Source of the DNA: Camellia lanceoleosa
Taxonomy: Eukaryota > Streptophyta > Magnoliopsida > Ericales > Theaceae
Direction: 5' to 3'
Assembly: GCA_025200525.1 (NCBI GenBank)
Contig: CM045763.1
Span: forward strand, 91,095,015 to 91,159,014
DNA length: 64,000 nt
Each line of letters opens with the position of its first letter. The first letter of the stretch is position 1. A model generated the notes under the pieces. It was not told where the DNA came from. It saw nothing but the letters and a program-made list of their open reading frames with translations, and searched no databases. The position numbers and the translations under genes were made by a program. Shown piece by piece: positions 44,100 to 54,951 of this stretch.

Positions 44100-47000
44100 G
44101 TAGTAATTTGTTAACGAGTTTAAAATGTATTAAGGCAGTGAAGGTGCAGCACAAGGACGGAGAACTCTGCAATTAATAATTTTGTTTATTATTATTATAA
44201 TTATTTTACAAATAACAAAAGAAATTTCACTAATAAGAAAAAAAAAAAAAAAAAAAAGAAGAAGAAGAAGACAGAGCACAACAAACTAATAGACAATTTT
44301 GGAAATGAATTTTTTTGGGTTTTTTTTTTTTTTTGGCTAAAATAGAACTAAAAGACAAAATAGGTTAAAATAGTCAATAAAACAAAATGTCATATCAAAC
44401 TCATAATCATTTTACTTTTTTTCTCATAAACATCACATTCAACTATAAAAAAATCTAACTTTCTTTTCAAACATAAAAAATTTAGCCTCCCAAAATAATC
44501 AAAAACTAAAATAACTTACTAAAATAGTAACTTTCCAAACACTTACATAAGATGGAAAAAAAAACAAAAAAACACAAAACTCAAGATCAACGCAATGCTT
44601 TGGCATAAGGAGGTAAAAAGCCGCTTTTGGCTTTTTATCCATTTTAAATCACATTACCTCTCACATTTTTATCCACTAAAAACAAAATAAATTAAAAAAA
44701 TCAAAAAATTAACTTTTATCGACTTTCTAAAACACCACTTGTGTACTCTTGTTTGAGACTTCCGGCTCAGATATTGGGAAGGAAGCCGGAAGAAGCCCCT
44801 GAGGAGAGAGAGCAAAGGTTGCTCCGAAAAAACACGTTTGCTTTTATTTTCTAGAACACAATCTTGTTGGGTGAATTATTTACAAAAATAATTTTCTAGA
44901 AATAAACCTCTTTTTAGGAAACACACAAACAAAATAAAATAAAAAATTCAAAACAGTTTACACACAATAATAAAAGCAATGTGAAAATGATGGGTGTTTT
45001 GAAAATTTTCAGTCTTTTATTTATGAAAACACAAAAACGAAAATGAAATAAACAAACAGAGTAGAACCAAACAGTTGTTAGGACAGTAAAATGACAGTAA
45101 AAGGATTAATATATTCAAATTTGACTCACATTTAACTCGTTAAAAATTTATAAGATTTGCTCATTAAGTAAATAAGTCAAGTATAAACATATTTTGAAAC
45201 TTGTTTAGTTTTCAAAACAAATTTGAATAATCTACTAGTTAATTCAATAATCAATACGCTATAAAAAAAGGAAAAAGAAAAAAAGCTAGGTCCCAGAATT
45301 TTGATGAAGTGTGAGATTTACATATGAAATAAATTTGAGCCATTAATGTAAAATTTTGGACAATTTCTAAGTTTTTATATCTTGGTATGTAGCATTACTA
45401 AAAAAAAATACTACTCTAAATTGGCTCAATTAAAATTTATTTTAAATCTGCTAAAAAGATAAACAAGTTAATCTTATACAATTTTATAGTTTGTTAAGTT
45501 TTAAAATTAACTTAATAATTTATTATTTGACTCAACACAACTTGTTAATAACATTATGCAAGGCAAAGCATGTACAATCTCTTTCAATGCTCCTAGTCGT
45601 CCATCCATCCTTCATGTAGCGTGGACCTGACGTGTGGATCACATGATATAGGTGGTGTAGAAGCCCTGGAGGAGTTTATCCATGAACTCCAAACATTTCT
45701 TTCTAGCTTCATCATTGAGGATCAACTAGGACCCTTATTTATAGGTCACAAAAATGGCATGAGCAACATGAGTGAGAGAGAGAGATAAAAGTTTGGTGAG
45801 TGATGCACATGTGAGGAGAAATATTAAATATTCTCATAATATTATGTGACATGAAAAATTATATATATTTCTTTTAAGCGTAATTATAAGTAGTGCTTTA
45901 ACTTAAATTTTATTGACTAAAATAGTGAGACTCATCACTTTTGTATCTCTTTTTGGAGAAAATAAAAAATGTCTTTAACATAAGTTGCAGAGAGCAATGC
46001 TTCAAAACTATCAAATAACTTTTCTACTTGATATTATCTATATAATACTTTCGATAAATAAGAAACCGCAACACATTAAGTGAGTGACAACATATTCAAT
46101 GAGTAGACTTTTTCACTAATTAATTCACTTGAAGCACTATGTTAATAATGCACAAGATATTTTGATACTACTCACATTTGAGGCGGATTTGTTTGAAGAA
46201 TAGCTCTTGAAATATTATGTAGTATTATTCATGTATTACTCTTAATTAATGATGTACTGATGAATTTTACGAATAAAATAATAATGACTTACATTTGTTA
46301 AAGTAGACAAACTACTTGACCCTCATTATTTGGCAAGTGAGTTGATTGTTGCCAGGGTCGCCTTAATCTAATCTAAGCATACAAGAAAAGGTGGGCAGAC
46401 ATTGCTATAGTCAACCACCATCGTGAACAAGGAATTAAGCAGCCTAGGCTTCTTAACCATAATCATTACCATATGTAAACAAGGAACATAATGTCGTCCC
46501 CTTTTCATCAAAATAGCCAAAAACATTTATATTATTTAGGTAAATTACAAACATATTTTTTGAGTTTTATTTAAATTACAAATTATTTTTGTAGTTGTAG
46601 AAATTACATTATGTCCCTTAAGATTTCTAATTTCATAACAAATACATTTTATTAATAAATCATCAAGTTAATTAATAGTTTTTAATAATGTTAAATTTTA
46701 TTTCAATTAATAATTCAAATAATTTTATTATTGTATAGGTAAACAGTTAGAAATTTCACATTTTCAATTAATTCTGTTAAATAAAAAATTCTAACAGGGA
46801 GGTAATTGTAATTTTCCAAACTATAAGGAGTAATTCGTATTTTAAGCAAATCTTAAGAGATGTATTTGTAATTTATCCTATTATAAGAAATCAAACAAAT
46901 GATTATTATTTCAAAATTGACTAATATTAGTAGTGTCTGACAAAGTTCTTTACCATTATTTTCTTAGCGATTGATTTGGTAAGATATTTTTAAATTCAAT

Positions 47001-47510
47001 GTGAACTTGAGCATAAATTCAAAAATTTAAATTAAATTCGGTCTAAGTTTGATTAAAGATACCAGGCAAATCAAAAATCAAATTATATATACATAGATAC
47101 AAGTAATAATACAAAATCATATCTTTCTTTTCATATTTAAAAATGACTATACCACTACAGAGATGCATTGTTTCCTTGATTCTCGTTTCTCTTCTCTCTG
47201 TCTTTCCTTCATTGTGTACTTATTATTTTTTATTTTGATGTTATTAAAGATTAATAGGTTTTAATTTTTACAAATTAATCAGACTAGTTGCAAAAACAAA
47301 CAATAAATAAATAATTAAGTGCTTGTTTGACATCTTCTATAAAAGACAAAAAATCAAAAAATTATTAAAAAAATTCAAAAAATTATCACTATTCATAAAA
47401 AAATATAAAAAAACAAATTTACACATGCAAAGTACAATCCAACTGTGTATTGAAGTGATGGTAAGTGATGGTACAAATTTACACAAGCGGGTGCAAAAGA
47501 AATTTACACA
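44100..47510. other. Gene-free AT-rich DNA (right copy)
   Basis: Counterpart of about 14191-17610. A roughly 50-bp stretch present at 15365-15420 is missing here at about 45296. No gene recognised. Confidence 0.5.
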
Positions 47511-47835
47511 GATGGTGCTGTTCGGCTTGTGTGGGCCCATTACGGGTTCCGTTTTAATAATCTGAATCGTTAAATATGTAGAACTTATTGAGTACTATAT
47601 ACCTATAAAAAATCACATTAATCAAATATCGATAGCTATATGATCAAATCAGTTTTGTATAAAACAAATGGACGGTGAATAAATTAACGGTTGAAAAAAT
47701 TGATCTGATGAGATAGATATCGATATCCGATCAACTTAATTTTTAACGAGTATATAGTACTCAAAGAGTTCTAGATATTGAACGGTTTAGATTATCAAAA
47801 GGACCCGTGGGCCCCCACGGGTCGAACAACACTTC
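47511..47835. mobile_element. Foldback MITE, family member 1 (right copy, uninterrupted)
   Basis: Ortholog of 17611-18202 without the nested 250-bp MITE. The arms carry TTTTAATAATCTGAATCGTT and its inverse. Confidence 0.8.
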
Positions 47836-47938
47836 ACCCACCACACAACTTCAAAGCAACGAGTACTATATGGCTTCCTAAACAATCACGCATAGGGGCA
47901 TTAAGGTAATCCGGTAATTTTTCTATTTTATACAGTAT

Positions 47939-48939
47939 TGTTAGGTTTTTAGCAACTCCGCTTGACAAAACTCTTTTCGGATGTATTTATTTTCGCACTT
48001 TTATTTCGTTGAGGCTATGAGTTTATTAGATGCAAATCCAAACCCGAATCGAGCCATGCGGAGAAGTTTGTGATGTTAATGCTTTCAAGATTGCATTCAA
48101 AATTGCATTCAAAATTGCATGTTCGCCATTGGTCGCCGAGCCAAAAGAGCTCGCCGAGCGAAGGTTTGCTCGCCGATCCAAGGAGTTCTCGCCGAGCCAA
48201 GGATTGCGCCCATACAAAACCTCGAAAGAGTATTCGTCGCCGAGCCAAGGGTTCGCCGCCGAGCCAAGGCACTAGTAGAAATCATGAAAAATACACTCTC
48301 GCTTCGAGCCAAAGAAAGCTTCCTGATTTCTCAAGGAGTTTGTTTTCTTCCCAATCTAGGATTACTTTTGGTTCTCTATAAATATTTGGTTTTCTCCCAA
48401 AACTAAGGAATTGATTTGAAGTCCTCCAGATCTTCTTTTTGGTTCTTAAAGGTTTATATCTGGGGATATTTTGTTATGTTTTTCTTTGATGTTTTATTAA
48501 GTATTCAACTCATGGTTTAAAGAAAGTACATCAAAGGTTTGTTTGTTATACACAAAAGAGAGAGTTGTTCTTCAGTTGTGAATTCTGAAGAATTCGAGCC
48601 TGAAGCTTTAGTGGAATCCGGAGTGGCTCATCAGAAAGACAATTCCATGCTGAAGATGGGGTTGGAAGAGGCACATAGAAGTTGGTTCAATTAGGCGTTG
48701 TGGATTCGCTAGATAATTGAGAGTGATACCTGTGTAATTCCTTTAAATCTTCTTAGTGGATTGTTCTTGTGGCAGTTGCCCGTGATTTTTTGATCACAAT
48801 TGGAAGGTGTCCAATTGTGGTTTTTCCACGTAAAATCTTTGTGTCTCTTTCTCTTGATTGTTTGATTGGGATTGTTTTATTCTGCTTAAAATTTATACAT
48901 AATCACAAATCAACATCTAGGAGGTTTTTTGATTTTTCA
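47939..48939 (+). mobile_element. Solo LTR, right copy only
   Basis: 1001 bp starting TGTTAGGTTTTTAGC and ending TTTTTCA, flanked by AGTAT on both sides (47934-47938 and 48940-48944). The left copy has a single AGTAT. TG...CA ends with a 5-bp duplication define an LTR, and no internal region is present, so it is a solo LTR left by recombination. TATAAATA at 48377-48384 is a likely promoter. The U3-like half holds CGCCGAGCCAAGG repeats. Confidence 0.92.
48118..48270. repeat. CGCCGAGCCAAGG repeat cluster inside the solo LTR
   Basis: The motif (T)CGCCGAGCCAAGG and close variants recur about seven times at irregular spacing just upstream of the TATA box; three ATTGCATTCAAA units precede them. 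Open frames across this block on both strands are by-products of the repeats. Confidence 0.85.
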
Positions 48940-48945
48940 AGTATT

Positions 48946-49984
48946 TTATTATACATTTTTTCGTAAAAGTTAAAAATTATTCCAAATAATCATATTTTTT
49001 TCTTTACTTTTTTATCTAAACAGTCAAAAAAATGCACTTATATAATTTATTAGACAATTGAGACCTCGTGTTACAAGTTAGGCTTAGCACATGCTTAAAC
49101 AACTGTATAATTTAAAATTAAGTCACCTTTTTAAACTTCTTATCAAAAACACCTGAGTTACACCCCCACCGCATACATCAAATAATGACCATCCAAGCCC
49201 TCCCCCCATAATTTGACAAAATTGTAAGGCCAATGTAAGCATTACCAGACAACAAGGTGCAAACCTTGTGTTTGATGTACTTCAATAAAGTTCAAGTGTG
49301 TTAGTACCTTTTTTAACCAAAAAAAAAAAAAAGGGCAAAAAAACAAGTCTTTAGTACCTTAATTGAGCAGTCATACTCCTAGTAATAATAGCCATCGAAT
49401 TTGATTATTATTCTTTTTAGGGTCATGAACTTGGCTTTTATTAATGTATGTGTGTTCTATACTATTTTAATGATTGGGAGGCCTTGATTGATTTGGAGGA
49501 AGTTGTTTTGAAGTTGTTCTATGGCCTCTGCACTCATTTCTTTATTATGTGAATGATACAGTTTGTCTGTCCATTATGAAGTGAATCTTATATTATATTA
49601 TATTATTTTGTTATTTAATTAGTTAATTGGAACTTAGGCCCATTCTCTTTGGAAATAATTTTAAAATTATTTGGATGATAAAAATAAGTAGATGCTCGAG
49701 CAACGGACTTGATGGAGTGCATGTTAAATCTTTTATATTTGATCTGTCGCATTGTTGATCATGTCGCTTGAGTTTAGACATCTCCTATCTCACTTTTTGT
49801 AGATAAATAGATAGAGATGCTATGTTTGTTATCTTTTCGTCCTCTTTCTTGTTGTTGTTATTGTTTAATTGGTGAAACCTAGGCCTGCACTCCGTTAGAA
49901 ATAAGTTTAAAGCTGTTTAAATTTGAAAAATAAGGGGACTCCCATTTTGAAGGAGATTATGGCTCAATACATTGTTTATGGTTC
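48946..49984. other. Gene-free DNA (right copy)
   Basis: Counterpart of about 18309-19346. Nothing recognised. Confidence 0.5.
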
Positions 49985-50110
49985 TTCCATGTTTGGTCTC
50001 CTGCGTTGTCAGCTCCTATTGTTGGACTCCCAATGAATAGGGAATTTCATGATCACATTCAGAGAAAATTATTGCGCATTGGTCGCCTACTGCTACCATT
50101 TTTACCTAAC
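49985..50110 (+). CDS. Unrecognised exon-like open frame (right copy)
   Basis: Counterpart of 19350-19475, encoding VWSPALSAPIVGLPMNREF and KLLRIGRLLLPFLPN. Nearly all differences from the left copy are silent. No ATG precedes it in frame and the function is unknown. Confidence 0.3.
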
Positions 50111-50222
50111 AAAACAAAAGAAAAAAAAAAAAAGCAAGAGAAACCTGTATCCAAATTGAGATGCATATTCTAGCATAAGATTGGCAAGAATTTGGTTGGA
50201 TACTTGATTGCACCATGTGAAT

Positions 50223-50829
50223 TGTTGGAACAATCTTCTGTGTAAATAAAATAACTTGAAATAAATTCAAACAAAATAAATAAATAACATACCAGATTTA
50301 TTCTGTCGAACCAAATAAAAATTACAAGACCAACTCGAGTGTGTGACACTCTGTCCTTAAGGATTCCCTTGTAAGGTACTTACGGTTGAATGGCGTCTAT
50401 CTCCCAGGATACAATGATCTTCACAAATTATAGTAGTACTCCAAACAATTTGTTCGGCGAACCAAACCTGTGATCTATACTCTCTTTATTATTTTCCTAA
50501 AACTAGAATGTAGGAAAATGCATTAAATAAAAGAAATGGACAACAACAAGGACAATCTGCAGATTGAATTATTCGAATGAAAAAATTCGGATTACAAGGA
50601 CTTCATTCTCTCGTGATCCGGACCCATTTGGAAAAGGCTGAATATATAGCCAATAAATATGACTCGAACAGGTACTATTTGACCGTTGCCAGAAACTATT
50701 TTTCAAATATTGAAAAAGCTAACCGTTGGTCAAACACAAGATTTCAAACAATTTGAAGGCTGTTGGTCTAACAGTAGGTTCATATTTATTTTATTTAAAC
50801 TATTTCAAATATATATATATATATATATA
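50223..50829 (-). mobile_element. LTR-like sequence, cut by the assembly gap
   Basis: It starts TGTTGGAACAATCTTCTG exactly where homology with the other duplicate ends. Read on the minus strand it ends TTCCAACA and contains AATAAATCTGG and a TATATA-like stretch, as expected for the end of a Copia-type LTR in minus orientation. Its other end is lost in the (AT)n run and the Ns. Confidence 0.6.
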
Positions 50830-50929
50830 NNNNNNNNNNNNNNNNNNNNNNNNNNNNNNNNNNNNNNNNNNNNNNNNNNNNNNNNNNNNNNNNNNNNNNN
50901 NNNNNNNNNNNNNNNNNNNNNNNNNNNNN
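50830..50929. other. Assembly gap (100 N)
   Basis: Exactly 100 N, flanked on the left by an (AT)n run. A round number usually marks a gap of unknown size, so the adjacency of the LTR and the viral DNA is unproven. Confidence 0.99.
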
Positions 50930-52078
50930 TCGTTTAAAGAAGCGATGTTGTGTTGGCTGATGAACATGCCGCCTTGTAAGCTAAGTATGAAGTTAAGTCC
51001 TAAAATGAAAGGATGATTCTGTCTGCTATTTCCTATCCAAACTTGGGGTAATGGAAACCATTCTATGTGCTGATCTTGAGAACCTAGATGGTGAAAACTA
51101 ATCTGGGCGCCATTAATGCAATGTGTATATGTCTGTTTGGTGCCATCTGCTATGTTGACTAAGGCTGGTGTTGCTAAGGCTGTACTCCATCCTGGTGGAA
51201 CTACGTGTTGTTCTATGTATGATTTACTGGCTCCTGTATCTATCATGGCATCTATGCTAAGGGTTTTTTCTACAAACTTAATTACACAAGAAATCTCGAC
51301 TAAATTAGATTTGGGTATAACAGGGTAATTAAATGGTAAATATGTATTATCTGGTTGAGTCTGAGAGTATTGACTAAAGGGTTGAGAATCAACTAAATTG
51401 ACTAATTCTAAAGAGTTCATATGATCTTCAACTAACTTATCTTTTAAGGGGTATGTATTATGAAATTGTTCTAACTGCTGTTTAAGCTGTTTGTTTTCTA
51501 ATTCTAAACATTCTATGTCAAACCTAGTTTTAGTTTCTATCTCTCTAATTTGAAATGTAAGTTCTTTTATTTGTACTTCTAATTCTCTATTTGCTAGTCT
51601 TAATTCTCTGTTTTCAATACTGTTATCTTTTCTGGTATTTTCTAATTTTATCTTATGTGTCATATTTAATTTTTCTAAACAAATTGTACAATAGGTTATG
51701 CTGCATAATAAACATTGAGCTCTCTTATCTTTGGCTGGAGACCAATTACAATAGCTGCATCTAGTTGTATCAAATCCTAATCCTATCTGAAAATTATGTT
51801 GACATTCAGTATCTGGATTGCATTCCATCATAAAGAAAATATCCCGAGTCTTTCCTATTTCTTGGTTGTGTCCTAAAAGATTATCTACATACGTATCGCT
51901 TCGAGTCACTATCTGAGCTTATAGCTTCTAATTGATATTCATAATCACTGACTATACTATATACATCTGAATCATCACTATTTATGCTGACTATATCTTC
52001 TTCTAAGTCTTCTATAATATTTAATCTTTCTATCTGCTTATTAGTATTAGGCTTGTATCTTTTTGGGCAATTTTTTGC
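50930..52078 (-). pseudogene. Inverted caulimovirid fragment: Cys cluster, coiled coil, protease
   Basis: The minus-strand copy corresponds to about 57252-58380 of the adjoining plus-strand genome unit. From 51909 down to the gap one frame is open with no stop. It has a cysteine cluster C-X2-C-X11-C-X2-C-X4-C-X2-C (residues 51-77), a long coiled coil (about 85-155), and an aspartic protease domain with the active-site triplet DTGAS (residues 224-228, near 51240). The plus-strand copy of the same region is broken in all three places, so this fragment is the better record. It is truncated at both ends, by the gap and by a poly-A tract, so it is not a complete gene. Aspartic protease in caulimovirids processes the Gag-Pol polyprotein. 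Confidence 0.88.
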
Positions 52079-52106
52079 AAAAAAAAAAAAAAAAAAAAAA
52101 AAAAAA
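52079..52106. repeat. A28 run at the inverted/direct viral junction
   Basis: An uninterrupted A run marks the switch from the minus-oriented to the plus-oriented viral DNA. The homologous position in the second unit has an A run of about 15 (61915-61929), so the tract is part of the viral sequence at this point and has expanded here. Confidence 0.9.
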
Positions 52107-52653
52107 CAGCGGGTCCCACTACAAGACTCCTACAAAATTTCAAAAAAGAAATGTTCTACGTGACTCTTTCAATTTGCAAGAATTCAAAAGACCGCCTAGA
52201 AGCATCACTCCACAAGTCGACATCAATAATTGGCGCTCCAGCAGAAAAAGACAGAGACCATAGAAGATAAAGATTCTCTACAGATATCAGGAAAATGCAC
52301 GCCAAGAAAAAAGAAAAAAGATTTTCGTAGATATTTTGTGTCTGTAATTATTTGAGTCTGTCAGTGATAAGGATTTTCCTTCACTCAGTACTTTAATAAA
52401 GTAGATATCCCTTATCTTGCTTTATTAAAGAAAAGCTGTGAAAATCTTTATACGTGTCTTGTAATAATTTATAGTGTCAAAATTTTGTCAAAAAAAAAGG
52501 ATTGAATGATATGCGATGGGGCCCAAAGCAGTACCCGATATCATTATCCTAATCTTTTATTGATAAAATTTATCTAGAACAGTATTTTGAGTCAAGCATA
52601 TAATTGTATAGATATAAAGTTTTGTCTTTATTAGGCCATAACTACTTAGGCTA

Positions 52654-52765
52654 CGTCAACAAGTTTTGCACATGTTTAAAGTTAAAGTCAAAAAGCCTAA
52701 GGAGTAGGCTAATCTAGACTTTAGATTAAAAGTTTTGTTTTATTTTCTTTTTAAGTTGTATAAAT
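52654..52765 (+). promoter_or_regulatory. Likely pregenomic RNA promoter, unit 1
   Basis: TATAAAT at 52759-52765, with CTACGTCA (reverse complement TGACGTAG, an as-1-like TGACG core) at 52652-52659 about 100 bp upstream. This is the arrangement in caulimovirus full-length transcript promoters. The transcription start would be near 52790, giving a leader of over 1.1 kb before the PBS. Confidence 0.6.
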
Positions 52766-53376
52766 TGGCATGTTGGCCAACAGATTGAGCAGAATGAAAA
52801 AGAACGAAGAGAACACCACTTCACTCTGTTTTGTAATTTCCAACTCCTCTCAAAAAACCTCTAAGTGTATTTTCAGAATTTCAGAGTCTGTAATATAAAC
52901 TTTGTAAGTATATTTCTTATTAATATGAAGTGTGAGTAGTTTCTCTTTTTCCTTAAATATTTCGAAAGGGTAACTCTTCTATTCTAAAAATTTATTTTCT
53001 GTTTGGAAAAAATTAAGTTTATGGAATGCTTGTTTGCTCATTAATATTACATGCTTTGAACCTTCAGAGTATCTTTCGCTTTCTAATTTGTTACTGAGTG
53101 ACCTAAGCTGAAGAGCCCGTTTGAGCCGAGGATAGGCGTTGGAGGGCAAATTGTAGGCAGAAAGGGAAAAGTAAAAATTAGAGAATAAAAATATACTATG
53201 TTGAACGAGGCTTAGTCTCAAGGTGGGAGTACATGTAATGAAAACAAACATTTCTTAAAAAGAATTTTTGCCATAGAAAAGAATTTTAGAATAAAAAGAG
53301 AACAACCCGAGTAGAAATATTAAGGAAATATTGTCTATATAAGAACTTCAAAAAATCAAAAAATTGTATGATCTGA

Positions 53377-53625
53377 GACCCTTAGACAAAAACTTTAAGA
53401 AAAATTTCAAAAAATTAAAAAATTTCAAAAAAAAAAAAAATTTAAAGTTTGTAGGCCCTTAGATGTAGACTTTAGTTTCAAAAAATCAAAGAATAGAATT
53501 TCAAAAGATCAAAGTTTGTTAGCATTTAGACGTAGACTTTAACTTACTAGAATTAGACTTTAGAAATAAAAAATAAAAAATAAAAAATAAAAAATTAGTA
53601 CATGCCCTTAGACGAAGACCTTAGG
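53377..53625 (+). repeat. CCTTAGACGNAGACTTTA leader repeats, unit 1
   Basis: At least five degenerate copies of an 18-bp motif (for example CCCTTAGATGTAGACTTTAG and ATTTAGACGTAGACTTTA) are spread over 250 bp. The last copy contains the start of the leader ORF (ATGCCCTTAGACGAAGACC). The same series is present in unit 2 at 63198-63403. Confidence 0.8.
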
Positions 53626-53790
53626 AATAAAATTAAAATTAGTATTGAGTTAATACAAGAATTAGAAGATCAAAAATTTAGATATCAGTTTCTTTTATCA
53701 TTAGCTTCTAACAGATCTCTAGAAAATTACAGTCTAAAAAATCAGTTTCTTTTATCATTAGCTTGCGCATCTTTAGAAAATTACGCTTAA
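53602..53790 (+). pseudogene. Leader ORF, unit 1 (frameshifted)
   Basis: Starts MPLDEDLRNKIKISIELIQE and carries a direct internal repeat (QFLLSLASNRSLENYSLK then QFLLSLA). A small deletion near 53765 shifts the frame and ends it at 62 residues. The unit-2 copy at 63378 is open for 92 residues. Upstream of the PBS, unknown function, probably helical. Confidence 0.55.
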
Positions 53791-53952
53791 AATTTCTCAG
53801 ATAAATAGACAGCTAATTATAAAACAAGAAGCCTTAAAATTAGCCATACAACAGCTAGAAGACCTTTTAGCATAACTGTAGAATTAATTAGATGATTCTC
53901 AGCCCAATCCCAAATAGTGGTAGACCACTAACTCAACCCAAAAAAAAAAAAA

Positions 53953-53964
53953 TGGTATCAGAGC
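53953..53964 (+). other. Primer-binding site (tRNA-Met), unit 1
   Basis: TGGTATCAGAGC, the exact complement of the 3' end of initiator tRNA-Met. Reverse transcription of caulimovirids starts here, so this marks base 1 of the conventional genome numbering. Confidence 0.92.
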
Positions 53965-54105
53965 AGTGTTCGGTTTTAGGACAGTTTAAGTAGTTTATGC
54001 ATTTTGCTTATGGTAACAGAGTAGTTTTTATTTTTGGACATTTTAGTTATAAATTTCATATTATAGTAGCTTTTAATAATTTTAAAATAGGAGTTAATTT
54101 GGTGT

Positions 54106-54576
54106 ATGAAAAGAGTAGAGTATCTAGATTTAGAAATCAGCAGCCATAACAATCGCCATAGCATAAATCAAAATAATTTCCGTTGTAATTTTGAAAATAG
54201 TTTTACACATCAGATTCATAGTGAAAATAATCCTCAGCTAAATAGTATCATAGATTATCAGATTAATTTTGCAGAAAATATTAAGAAGGACATAGATAAA
54301 ATTAGTAATCTTTTTATTTCATCCATAGAACATCTTCGTAATAATCGTAGTTTAATTAAAGATCAAGATAAAAAATTAGATTATATCCAAGATCAGTGTA
54401 GTTCTATCCTACAAAAGAGAATAGATTTAAATTTAGAAAAATTTCCCACTAAGCTAGAAATAGAAACATTAATTTCAGGTACAAATCAAATAGCTAATCA
54501 AATAGAACAGATTAATCAATTTCAAGATAATTTAAAATGTAAATTAGAAATTTTAGAACAATTAGTCGTGTCTTAG
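54106..54576 (+). CDS. Viral ORF1, small coiled-coil protein
   Basis: 156 residues, intact. It begins MKRVEYLDLEISSHNN and is strongly helical from about residue 65 on, with heptad-like leucine/isoleucine spacing in KDIDKISNLFISSIEHL and LEIETLISGTNQIANQIEQI. No catalytic motif is seen. Position directly after the PBS, coiled coils and size suggest a virion-associated or ORF1-type protein as in badnaviruses and caulimoviruses, but I cannot identify it by sequence. The next ORF starts 3 bases after its stop. Unit 2 breaks off at the window edge within this gene, where the visible part is similar. Confidence 0.6.
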   Translation: MKRVEYLDLEISSHNNRHSINQNNFRCNFENSFTHQIHSENNPQLNSIIDYQINFAENIKKDIDKISNLFISSIEHLRNNRSLIKDQDKKLDYIQDQCSSILQKRIDLNLEKFPTKLEIETLISGTNQIANQIEQINQFQDNLKCKLEILEQLVVS

Positions 54577-54579
54577 TTT

Positions 54580-54948
54580 ATGAGCGGTGATAAAAAAGCC
54601 AATAGAGATTATCGACAATTTTAAAACAAGCGAAGATTTTCATAATAATCCGTATGAATCAAGATTTATCAAGGAGTAAGTCAATCAGATAAAATAGCAG
54701 TAAGACAAAATAATATAGAAATTTTATTCTTAATTAGATTGTGTGAAAAATTTGACTATCTATTAGAACAGATACACAGTTTAGAAAATCGTTTAGCCAC
54801 TTTGGAAAAAACAATACTTCAAAAAGGAAAAGGAGTAGAAGGATCCAACAGACCCCAATCTCAGATATACGAGGAAGATATAGCTAAATATTTTGAAAAG
54901 CTTAAATTACCACCAAAGAAATCAGCCTGTAGAATTTATAGAAAATAA
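54580..54948 (+). pseudogene. Viral ORF2, small coiled-coil protein, frameshifted
   Basis: An ATG at 54580 directly follows ORF1. A stop in that frame near 54621 and a switch to another frame indicate at least one frameshift. The 3' part (54658-54948) reads through a coiled coil with LLEQIHSLENRLATLEKTIL and a basic end, KLPPKKSACRIYRK. It ends in TAA three bases before the movement-protein ATG and shares its frame. Coiled coil plus basic tail is the layout of caulimovirid virion-associated/DNA-binding proteins, which is an inference here. Confidence 0.5.
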
Positions 54949-54951
54949 AAA

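Larger units (their letters stand above)
31289..50221 (+). repeat. Right copy of large direct segmental duplication
   Basis: Homologous to 3058-19582 throughout. Copy-specific insertions here are at 33020-33786, 42964-43333, 43359-44096 and 47939-48939. Homology stops at 50221 where an LTR-like sequence begins. At the left border the sequence continues into unrelated GA-rich DNA, while the other copy meets a CACTA terminus. Confidence 0.95.
52790..53952 (+). other. Viral leader region, unit 1
   Basis: A long AT-rich leader between the presumed transcription start and the primer-binding site. AATAAA at 53184-53189 could serve as the poly(A) signal, giving the terminally redundant RNA typical of the family. 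CTTAGAC repeats and a small ORF occupy its last 600 bp. Confidence 0.5.

Noticed and set aside
48015..48406. Several overlapping open frames on both strands, 63-103 codons
   Set aside because: They all cross the CGCCGAGCCAAGG and ATTGCATTCAAA repeats of the solo LTR; GC-rich repeats simply lack stops there.
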